12,675 bases of DNA from Kiritimatiellia bacterium. Its GTDB lineage: Bacteria > Verrucomicrobiota > Kiritimatiellia > RFP12 > UBA1067. Below the pieces are notes generated by a model. That model made no database searches. It saw only the letters and a program-made list of their open reading frames with translations, and had not been told where the DNA came from. Positions 1 through 5,517 of this stretch are shown here, in pieces; the first letter of the stretch is position 1; every line of letters starts with the position of its first letter. The translations under genes were made by a program, and so were the position numbers. Location: the NCBI GenBank assembly GCA_017547265.1, contig JAFYQC010000045.1:1-12675 (forward strand), given 5' to 3'.

Positions 1-91
1 ATGGAGGGCACATGGTCACTTTATCTGATAACAATTGCAATCTATGATGCAATATATGTCGCTGAAGCCCGTTCAACAGACCCTCTCCCGC

Positions 92-129
92 CATTCCGGT
101 TTTGCTCGCTACAGCATTCCGGTTTTGCT
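92..129. repeat. 15-base direct repeat, two copies
   Basis: CATTCCGGTTTTGCT occurs at 92-106 and again at 115-129, separated by 8 bases (period 23). It lies in gene-free DNA. No function is apparent. Confidence 0.7.
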
Positions 130-190
130 TTCACCGCGACAAACAAAAAAATCAAGGCGCAAAGAAAAGAGATTACGGTGCGGACGAAAT

Positions 191-209
191 CGCGGCGGAT
201 TTGCCGCGC
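191..209. repeat. 19-base hairpin repeat, copy 1
   Basis: CGCGGCGGATTTGCCGCGC is identical to 558-576. It folds back on itself (CGCGGC, loop GGATTT, GCCGCG). The two copies bound a 348-base stretch. Confidence 0.7.
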
Positions 210-556
210 TGAAGATGCGAATTCACAACGCCGCCAAGATGGCGACGTTCCCAGTCAGCAACGCTTCGCGCGGACGCGGCGGGGGTGTTTCGGCGGCATG
301 CGTTTTCCTGCCGCAAGGCTGTCGCCGCGCCGAACGATGGTCGCGGGTGAGGTAGGCGGAAGGTCGCAGGCGTAAGAGTGACTCGCGTACGCAGCCAGTG
401 ATAGACGCCGAGGCACGGCAGGCTAAACTCGGCTATTTGTCTGATGTGCGAAAGCCGTCGCGAGCCTGGAGCCGAACGAGAGCCCCGCGAGCCATCGGGC
501 GGCGCGGCGATTTCCAGCCCTAAGCCGAAACTCGCCCCACCGCTATCAGTCTCGCG

Positions 557-576
557 GCGCGGCGGATTTGCCGCGC
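557..576. repeat. 19-base hairpin repeat, copy 2, just downstream of the rhamnosidase stop
   Basis: The sequence at 558-576 repeats 191-209 exactly. With one extra G the stem here is seven pairs: GCGCGGC, loop GGATTT, GCCGCGC. It starts 17 bases past the stop codon of the minus-strand rhamnosidase gene (593), so it could stall or end transcription or protect the mRNA 3' end. There is no T-run after the stem on the minus strand, so it is not a canonical intrinsic terminator. A related string (TTGCCGCGC next to GAAG) also appears on the minus strand within the 195-residue gene near 8661-8676. Confidence 0.55.
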
Positions 577-592
577 GAAGTATCCTCACAGA

Positions 593-3184
593 TCAGAGAT
601 CTTTGACGATGTGGTAAGTGCCGGCGGTGTAGCGCTTAGAGGCAGTCTCGCCGGGGAGCGTGACATCGGCTGTCGCGCCTTCGGGGATGGTGAAGTCCCA
701 GACCCACTTCATGCCCAAGTCCATCTGAGTGCTCTCGTAGCGCCAGTGGCTCTTTATAAGTCCCGCAGCAGACTTGTACTCGGCCTTCACAAAGCCGACG
801 CGCTTGTCGGGCTTGGGGGCCATGATGATGTTCTTAAACCCTGGCGCCTTCGGATCGGCGGCTATTCCAGCCGCAGACTTGTAGATCCACGCGAGAACCG
901 CACCGTAGGCATAGTGATTGAAGCTGTTCATGCCGACGGGCCCAAAGCCCTTCTCCTTCGTATAACTGTTCCAGCGCTCCCAGATCGTCGTCGCTCCCTG
1001 ATCGACAGAGTAGAGCCATGACGGGTTCTTGTGCTGGAGAAGAAGCGTATACGCCATGTCGGCCATGCCGTTCTCGGTGAGCGTATCCATGATGATCGAC
1101 GTCCCGAGGAAGCCTGTCTGCAGGCAGTCGCCGTGGTCGGCGAAGTTGCGCTTGAGCGCCTCGATCGTCTTTGCCTTCGCGTCGCCTTCGACAAGCCCGA
1201 GCTTGAGCGCGAAAAGCGCCGGCGTCTGCATGCCGCGCATCGGCTCAACGAGAAGCCCGTCCTCTGGCGAGAAGAAGTTCTTCTTGAGATACTCCTTCGC
1301 CTCTTCCGCCATCTTCGCGTACTTCGCGGCGTCCTTGCCGATAGCGGCTGCCATCGTCTCCATCATCTGCGCGTCCCAACGCCAGTAGCACGCGCCGAGG
1401 TAGTTCCAGTAGAGCTTGGCCTCGGGACGCAGCACCTTGTTCTTCCACGCCTTGCCGCTCCAGCTCTCGAGGTCTTCGTAGCCCACCCAGTCGGCCCACT
1501 GGTAGCCGCCGTTCTCGCCCTTCGTCGCCTCGTAGTCGTACTTCGTCTCGTTGACGCGAGCGACGAACTTCTCCATCGCTGCCCAGTTGTCCGCGACGAG
1601 CTTTGCATCGCCAAACTGCTTCCACACCTGATACGGCGTTATAACACCGACATCGGCCCAGCCGAGGCGCATCGGCTCGTTGCCGTACTGCGCGGCCGGC
1701 GCGACGCCAGGGAATCCGCCGAGCGCATGCTGGCTGTCGCAGAGGTCGCGCATCCACTTGCGGAAGAACGACGAGGTGTCGGCATTGAAGGTGCCCGCCT
1801 CGGTGAACACCTGAGTGTCGGCCGTCCAGCCGAGGCGCTCGTTACGCTGCGGGCAGTCGGTCGGAACGGAAAGGTAGTTGGAGAGCTGTCCCCAGTAGAC
1901 GTTGGAGATGAGCTTGTTGACGTCGGCAACTCCGGTCTCGATCTTGCCGATCTCCATCTCCTGCTTGATCGAAGTGACGGGGATTGAGCCAACAACAAGG
2001 AACTCCACGTCGTCAGTTGCCGTAATTGATACATAGCGATAGCCGAAGAACGTGAATACCGGCACATAAACCGAGAAACCGTTTTCAAACGTGTACGGAC
2101 CGTCCTTCCCGTTGCCGAAAGTGTAAACGGCACGCATCCCGAGATTTGGAATACGCAGATTCTCACGGTAGACGCTGCCACCGGGGCCGTCGTTGCCGCG
2201 CGAGCGCTCGCCGTTGGCGTCGTTGAGCATCTCGGCGGGAAGGCATGTGAGCACCGTTCCCTCGACGGCCTTGAAGACAAACGCGGGAACTGCCGCGCAG
2301 TTCTGGCCGAAGTCGACGACAAGCGTCTCGCCCTTCGCAAGCGCGACAGGCGTCTTTCCGTCAAACGAGACGTTGCGAAGCTTGTGGACGCGACCGAAAA
2401 TCTTGTTCGCCTCGTTGGCTCCATCGACGCCCTTCCAGATGTATGCCTCTACGGGCTTAAGCGCCTTGTCTTTGCGGCGGCATATCTCGCCACCCTCCGA
2501 AGGAAGTATCTCGCCCTTGAATTCGTCGTTGCGCTCGGCCTTCCTGAACGCCTCGCCGCCAAAGTACGGCGGCACGACGCGCGCATCGTATTCCTCGCCG
2601 TCGAAGATCGCGGCATGCTTGACCGGGCCGCCGATCGCGGCTTTCCACTCGTCCGCCTTCGTGCCATAGACCTTGACCGAGCCATCGGCATACGTGACTT
2701 GCAGAACGGCGCGGAAGGCGCTCTTCTTGCCCGCAAAGTTGACGATCTTGTCGCGCCACCATCCTGCAGAGACTTCTGCGGCGAAGAAATTCTTCGCGCC
2801 CTTGTCCTTCTTGAGACAGCTGGTGACGTCGTAGGTGAACGAGCGGCGAGTCTTCCTAACGTGCGTAAAACCCGGCTTAAGCGCTTCGTCAGAACCAACC
2901 GGCCTGCCGTTCACGTAGACCTCATAAACGCCAAGGCCAGTCGTCATCCAAACCGCCGACTTGACCTCACCCTCGTTCTCGATCTCGCGGACGAACCAGC
3001 TAGTGCCGTCGGCCGCTCGTGCGCCGTCCTTTACCTGACCGGCGAACACAGGCGCATCAGCGACCGATATCCATTCGCTCTGTTCCCAGAGCGAGGAGTC
3101 GAGCGCGCCTACGCGCTTGCTCTCAGGATCACACCCGACCACGGCAACTAGCAACGCGGTCATCGGAATCATGCTGGTTTTCAT
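593..3184 (-). CDS. Alpha-L-rhamnosidase, glycoside hydrolase family 78, predicted lipoprotein (863 aa)
   Basis: It is predicted to hydrolyse terminal alpha-L-rhamnose from plant or microbial polysaccharides and glycosides, with inversion. The N-terminus has a lipoprotein signal (hydrophobic residues about 7-16, lipobox VVGC with Cys18), so the mature protein should be lipid-anchored to the envelope. Family order is present: beta-rich N-terminal domains to about residue 400, the (alpha/alpha)6 catalytic barrel about 410-760, and a C-terminal beta domain. The barrel carries the GH78 signature DCPQRNERLGWTAD with Asp443, Glu449 (expected general acid) and Asp456; Glu736 in TIWERWNSY is the expected general base. 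Length is normal for the family. The ATG follows AAGGAG (3196-3191) at six bases. No rhamnose catabolism or transport gene is in view, so it may act alone or belong to a dispersed regulon. The 9-base repeat array at 3212-3267 lies in its leader region. Confidence 0.93.
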   Translation of the reverse strand: MKTSMIPMTALLVAVVGCDPESKRVGALDSSLWEQSEWISVADAPVFAGQVKDGARAADGTSWFVREIENEGEVKSAVWMTTGLGVYEVYVNGRPVGSDEALKPGFTHVRKTRRSFTYDVTSCLKKDKGAKNFFAAEVSAGWWRDKIVNFAGKKSAFRAVLQVTYADGSVKVYGTKADEWKAAIGGPVKHAAIFDGEEYDARVVPPYFGGEAFRKAERNDEFKGEILPSEGGEICRRKDKALKPVEAYIWKGVDGANEANKIFGRVHKLRNVSFDGKTPVALAKGETLVVDFGQNCAAVPAFVFKAVEGTVLTCLPAEMLNDANGERSRGNDGPGGSVYRENLRIPNLGMRAVYTFGNGKDGPYTFENGFSVYVPVFTFFGYRYVSITATDDVEFLVVGSIPVTSIKQEMEIGKIETGVADVNKLISNVYWGQLSNYLSVPTDCPQRNERLGWTADTQVFTEAGTFNADTSSFFRKWMRDLCDSQHALGGFPGVAPAAQYGNEPMRLGWADVGVITPYQVWKQFGDAKLVADNWAAMEKFVARVNETKYDYEATKGENGGYQWADWVGYEDLESWSGKAWKNKVLRPEAKLYWNYLGACYWRWDAQMMETMAAAIGKDAAKYAKMAEEAKEYLKKNFFSPEDGLLVEPMRGMQTPALFALKLGLVEGDAKAKTIEALKRNFADHGDCLQTGFLGTSIIMDTLTENGMADMAYTLLLQHKNPSWLYSVDQGATTIWERWNSYTKEKGFGPVGMNSFNHYAYGAVLAWIYKSAAGIAADPKAPGFKNIIMAPKPDKRVGFVKAEYKSAAGLIKSHWRYESTQMDLGMKWVWDFTIPEGATADVTLPGETASKRYTAGTYHIVKDL

Positions 3185-3190
3185 TTATCT

Positions 3191-3196
3191 CTCCTT
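3191..3196 (-). promoter_or_regulatory. Ribosome binding site of the rhamnosidase
   Basis: On the minus strand AAGGAG is followed by AGATAA and then the ATG at 3184, a six-base spacing. This supports the chosen start. Confidence 0.75.
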
Positions 3197-3211
3197 AATT
3201 AAGTAGTCAAC

Positions 3212-3267
3212 CGTGTAGAACATGCAGAAACATGTAGAAGTTCTACACGATCTACATGTTCTACATG
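3212..3267. repeat. Symmetric 3+3 array of 9-base units (inverted repeat)
   Basis: Three direct units, CGTGTAGAA (3212-3220), CATGCAGAA (3221-3229) and CATGTAGAA (3231-3239), are followed after one G by three units in the opposite orientation: TTCTACACG (3241-3249), ATCTACATG (3250-3258) and TTCTACATG (3259-3267). Single-base spacers sit at 3230 and 3240. The whole can fold into an imperfect stem of about 27 pairs; perfect sub-stems are 3214-3224 with 3255-3265, or 3233-3239 with 3241-3247. It lies between rlmI and the rhamnosidase gene, 28-83 bases upstream of the rhamnosidase start. It could be a mobile palindromic element, a regulator-binding array, or an mRNA hairpin separating the two genes. 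Confidence 0.85.
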
Positions 3268-3322
3268 GCTAAACAGAAAGCCTTGCAATAGATTCATTGT
3301 ATTTTACTCAAATAAACCCGCG

Positions 3323-4486
3323 TCAGTCAAGCGAACGGAGGACAACACCTTTCAAGTACGCCCCCTCGGGGAAGGAGAGAAGCACAGGATGGTCTGCACC
3401 AGCGCGCGTGCGCGCGATAACCTGGAACCTGCGGTGCGCATCCTCTGCGGCCTCGGAGAGAACGGTGTCGAAGAACGCCGCATCCATCGCGCCCGAGCAC
3501 GAGAACGTCGCGAGCGTACCATAGGGCTTCAGAAGCTTCATCGCAAGGAGGTTGATGTCCTTGTAGCCGCGCGCCGCCTTCATGAGCTGGCCCTTCGTCG
3601 CGGCAAACTTCGGCGGGTCAAGGACGATGAAGTCAAACTTCCGCCCTGCGTCGCGGCATTTCCTGAGGAACTGGAATACATCGGCCTCGACATACTCCAT
3701 CTTCGTGCCGCAGTAGTGCTGAAGCGCCTCGTTTTTCTTCGCGAGCGCAAGCGCGTCGCCGGAAATGTCGACCTGCGTCACGGACTCTGCGCCGCAGGCA
3801 CGGGCAAAGAGCCCGAAGCCGCCGGAGTAGCAGAAGCAGTTGAGGACATCCGCGCCGTTGGCGAGCCGTCCAACCGTCGCGCGCGCGTCGCGCTGATCAA
3901 GGTAGAAGCCAGTCTTGTGGCCTCGCCTCACGTCGACGAGAAACTTCACGCCGTTCTCGGCAATCTCCACCAGCTCTGGCGGCTCGGCGCCGCGGAGAAC
4001 CCTGAATGCCGGCTCCGTCGGAAGCCCTTCCTTGGCACGGGAATCGACGTCGCACCGCTCCGACACACTCTGGCAGAACGGCGCGAACTTCATGAGGGCG
4101 TCGGCAATCTCCTCCTTGCGCGCGTCCGCACCGGCAGAGGTAAACTGGCAGACGACATGACCAGCGTAGCAGTCCGCGATAACACCAGGGAGCAGATCGT
4201 TCTCGGCGTTCACGAGACGAATCGCCGTCACTGCGTCGTCTGCGTAAAATGCGGCGCGACGTCCGACGGCCTCCGCAACGAGATCGGCTATCGGCGCATC
4301 TGGCACAAGTCTTACGCGAATCTGCGACGCGGGCGAATACCAGCCCTGCCCAAGTTTCGCACCCGAGGCGTCGCACACCTCGACCATCTCGCCAGCCGCC
4401 GCCTCGCCCGAGGCGATTGCGCCGGAGAACACCCACGGATGCCCTTTTAAGACGCTCCTCTCGCGCCCTTTCTTTAGTCGTATCAT
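3323..4486 (-). CDS. rlmI: 23S rRNA (cytosine-C5) methyltransferase, RlmI family (387 aa)
   Basis: RlmI methylates C5 of a cytosine in 23S rRNA (C1962 in E. coli numbering) with S-adenosylmethionine, in the cytosol during ribosome assembly. The N-terminal PUA domain (about residues 1-75) contains GHPWVFSGAI and SPASQIRVR. The Rossmann methyltransferase follows: the family string RRGHKTGFYLDQRD, motif I from VLNCFCYSGGFG (about 214), acidic Asp240 in QVDIS, LDPPKF with Asp290, and FSCSG with Cys330, the expected catalytic cysteine. Length matches E. coli RlmI (396 aa). Start choice is uncertain: I use ATG 4486, but GTG at 4492 is in frame and would add two residues. Neither has a good ribosome binding site; a 19-codon leader ORF ends immediately upstream in the same frame, so initiation may depend on coupling. 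Orthologues with broader C5 specificity (RlmO/RlmK-like) are possible. Confidence 0.9.
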   Translation of the reverse strand: MIRLKKGRERSVLKGHPWVFSGAIASGEAAAGEMVEVCDASGAKLGQGWYSPASQIRVRLVPDAPIADLVAEAVGRRAAFYADDAVTAIRLVNAENDLLPGVIADCYAGHVVCQFTSAGADARKEEIADALMKFAPFCQSVSERCDVDSRAKEGLPTEPAFRVLRGAEPPELVEIAENGVKFLVDVRRGHKTGFYLDQRDARATVGRLANGADVLNCFCYSGGFGLFARACGAESVTQVDISGDALALAKKNEALQHYCGTKMEYVEADVFQFLRKCRDAGRKFDFIVLDPPKFAATKGQLMKAARGYKDINLLAMKLLKPYGTLATFSCSGAMDAAFFDTVLSEAAEDAHRRFQVIARTRAGADHPVLLSFPEGAYLKGVVLRSLD

Positions 4487-4495
4487 ATTCACTTT

Positions 4496-4555
4496 TCAGC
4501 CGAAGAGTAGCGAATCCTCATGCAATTTTGCGTTTCCGAACAGCGTCTTCGCCAT
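4496..4555 (-). CDS. 19-codon leader ORF upstream of, and in frame with, rlmI
   Basis: This small ORF encodes MAKTLFGNAKLHEDSLLFG and ends at TGA (4498-4496). It has the best ribosome binding site of the area: AAGGAG (4566-4561) with a five-base spacing to ATG. It is in the same frame as rlmI, and only AAA separates its stop from the alternative GTG start (4492), with ATG 4486 two codons further on. rlmI has no strong site of its own, so a ribosome finishing the leader could restart on rlmI. The peptide has no run of one amino acid as in classical attenuators. Alternatives are a stop codon interrupting the natural N-terminus of rlmI (mutation or sequencing error), or chance. Stop-codon reassignment is unlikely because TGA ends several genes here. 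Confidence 0.5.
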   Translation of the reverse strand: MAKTLFGNAKLHEDSLLFG

Positions 4556-4560
4556 GCATG

Positions 4561-4566
4561 CTCCTT
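4561..4566 (-). promoter_or_regulatory. Strong ribosome binding site of the leader ORF
   Basis: AAGGAG on the minus strand, five bases before the ATG at 4555. It is stronger than anything in front of the rlmI start itself, which is what makes the leader ORF credible. Confidence 0.6.
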
Positions 4567-4649
4567 GTCATGTTTTAAAGACAGTTTACCAAATCCCCGC
4601 AGCCAATACAATGGCAAAAGAAGCAGAGATTTTTGGGGGATGTTTTAGC

Positions 4650-4676
4650 CGTGTAGAACATGTAGATCGTGTAGAA
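4650..4676 (+). repeat. Tandem array of three 9-base units, inverted relative to 3241-3265
   Basis: CGTGTAGAA (4650-4658), CATGTAGAT (4659-4667) and CGTGTAGAA (4668-4676) abut without spacers. Positions 4652-4676 are the exact reverse complement of 3241-3265 (25 of 25 bases), and 4649-4662 repeats 3211-3224 directly (14 of 14). The rlmI gene and its leader therefore sit between inverted copies of the same sequence. Confidence 0.85.
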
Positions 4677-4712
4677 TCAAGGAGCCGCAAGCAGACGAAT
4701 CATATACAGTGA

Positions 4713-4738
4713 ATCTTCTACAGAAGGGCCCGACCCTT
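4713..4738 (+). repeat. Partial intergenic copy of the palindrome found in the 195-residue gene
   Basis: This stretch matches 8677-8702 at 24 of 26 positions, starting with the 16-base identity ATCTTCTACAGAAGGG. The right-hand arm then diverges, so the copy looks degenerate. It begins 24 bases downstream of the minus-strand stop at 4763 and retains a short AAGGG/CCCTT stem. The T-run beyond the stem is on the plus-strand side, so it does not form a normal terminator for the minus-strand gene. Confidence 0.75.
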
Positions 4739-4762
4739 TTTCGATGTGATCAGCATTCTACC

Positions 4763-5506
4763 TCAGTCCGGCAAGCTCGCCTCTGGATAGGCAACGAGCT
4801 CGTTGATGGCGTTGGTGACATAGTTGGCTTGAAATTCAAACAAATCGCCACGCAATGATACCTGCCTCAAATACGCGAGACGCCTTTTGGAATGACTATA
4901 AGATGAATCGCTCATGATTTGCCCTCTATCAAAGCAATAATAGTGGCAATTCTCGCTAACGGAAAAGTCACGTGCCACTCTCAGCGCATTTGAGGCACAA
5001 GTCGGATCCACTTCTGCTCCCGTTGCTCGTTTCATGAAGTCTAGACATAGCTGTGTCGTTTGAAGGCTGTCATCATGACTTGAAACGGCAAAAAAGCTCT
5101 CTGTCGCTACAACTGAATTGCTTGTCACGCCCTCTATGCGCAAAATTGTCTCGATCGCAACATTCCCCAGGACGGGATTCGTTGCACAGGAGTAGAAAAA
5201 CGGCAGCTGCGCGGGTGTGCCATATTTCTTTAGCTGCCACATCGCCCATTCTGCAAATTGTGAATCATTTGTCTGCGCAAACTCAGCCAAAACGCACGCA
5301 AGTCTGTTCGTGTTGCCGTCAAACCTGATCTCGTTTGTCAAGACGCGTCTCGCCTCAACACGCCCGCAACAGCGTGTCGTCAGAAACTCAAGCACATCAT
5401 GCCTCAACTCCTCGTCTGTGCATGTATCGGCACGACAGACCATGACTGCCGCCACCGCAATGGACAGCATAGCATACATTCTTCTTGTTTGAGCATTGCG
5501 CTTCAT
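4763..5506 (-). CDS. Exported protein of unknown function (247 aa)
   Basis: I do not recognise the family. The N-terminus has a basic stretch (MKRNAQTRR) and a hydrophobic segment (about residues 10-24) ending near VCRADTC, consistent with a Sec signal peptide and export. The rest is soluble, helix-rich and unusually Cys-rich (for example Cys29, a CC pair near 46-47, later CHYYC). The leucine-spaced helices, such as FAEWAMWQLKKYG followed by VLGNVAIETILRIEG, resemble HEAT-like alpha-solenoid repeats, a weak inference. It is the last gene of the four-gene run: its ribosome binding site (AGGGGG, 5517-5512) overlaps the TGA of the preceding protease gene, with 10 bases between the two genes, so translation is probably coupled. 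A role next to the membrane protease is suggested only by position. Confidence 0.75.
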   Translation of the reverse strand: MKRNAQTRRMYAMLSIAVAAVMVCRADTCTDEELRHDVLEFLTTRCCGRVEARRVLTNEIRFDGNTNRLACVLAEFAQTNDSQFAEWAMWQLKKYGTPAQLPFFYSCATNPVLGNVAIETILRIEGVTSNSVVATESFFAVSSHDDSLQTTQLCLDFMKRATGAEVDPTCASNALRVARDFSVSENCHYYCFDRGQIMSDSSYSHSKRRLAYLRQVSLRGDLFEFQANYVTNAINELVAYPEASLPD

Positions 5507-5511
5507 ATTGA

Positions 5512-5517
5512 CCCCCT
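5512..5517 (-). promoter_or_regulatory. Ribosome binding site overlapping the upstream stop codon
   Basis: On the minus strand the stop of the 997-residue gene and the next ribosome binding site merge as TGAGGGGGTCAATATG. Their sharing of bases supports translational coupling and fixes the ATG at 5506. Confidence 0.65.

Larger units (their letters stand above)
1..592. other. Gene-free, repeat-bearing region downstream of the rhamnosidase
   Basis: I see no convincing gene here. Open frames exist on both strands (for example 173-589 on the minus strand, GTG start), but they are Arg/Ala/Pro-rich, have no clear ribosome binding site or recognisable domain, and overlap frames of equal quality on the other strand, as expected of GC-rich non-coding DNA. 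The first 180 bases are AT-richer than the rest. The region contains a 15-base direct repeat (92-106 and 115-129) and two copies of a 19-base hairpin repeat (191-209 and 558-576). It could be an intergenic repeat element, a structured RNA or a decayed gene; the sequence alone does not decide. Confidence 0.5.
4556..4762. other. Intergenic region with two repeat elements
   Basis: This is the gap between the 247-residue gene and the leader ORF of rlmI. It contains a 9-base-unit array (4650-4676) and a partial copy of the palindrome found inside the 195-residue gene (4713-4738). A promoter for rlmI should lie here; on the minus strand TTGTAT and TAAACT are 17 bases apart upstream of the leader ORF, but the match to known consensus is too weak to annotate. 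Confidence 0.5.

Noticed and set aside
1..90. Possible tRNA remnant (GTTCAA near 70-75)
   Set aside because: I could not fit an acceptor stem, anticodon arm and T arm in the right spacing.
1..375. Plus-strand open frame beginning with ATG at position 1
   Set aside because: No ribosome binding site can be seen, the composition is Arg-rich with no domain, and equally open frames overlap it on the other strand. It looks like GC-driven chance.
173..589. Minus-strand open frame of 138 codons downstream of the rhamnosidase
   Set aside because: It starts with GTG, has no clear ribosome binding site, overlaps the hairpin repeats, and its Arg/Ala/Ser/Pro-rich product has no recognisable feature. It might be annotated automatically, but I cannot support it.
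1031..1987. Long plus-strand frame of 318 codons opposite the rhamnosidase
   Set aside because: It is the antisense shadow of the conserved catalytic barrel, with Arg/Leu/Val/Glu-rich shadow composition and no domain.
3389..4450. Long plus-strand frame of 353 codons opposite rlmI
   Set aside because: It mirrors the rlmI coding sequence, which has clear family motifs on the minus strand.
4496..4498. In-frame TGA before rlmI as a sign of stop-codon reassignment or selenocysteine
   Set aside because: TGA ends the rhamnosidase, rlmI and protease genes here, so it is an ordinary stop. No selenocysteine context is evident.
4575..4620. Sigma-70-like promoter on the minus strand before rlmI (TTGTAT and TAAACT, 17 bases apart)
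   Set aside because: Only three of six and four of six positions match the consensus, and the promoter rules of this lineage are unknown.
3212..4676. The 9-base unit arrays as CRISPR
   Set aside because: Units are 9 bases, abut with zero or one base between them, and change orientation. There are no spacers and no cas genes.
4713..4741. Intrinsic terminator for the four-gene operon
   Set aside because: The short AAGGG/CCCTT stem is followed by T residues only in the plus-strand direction, whereas the operon is on the minus strand.
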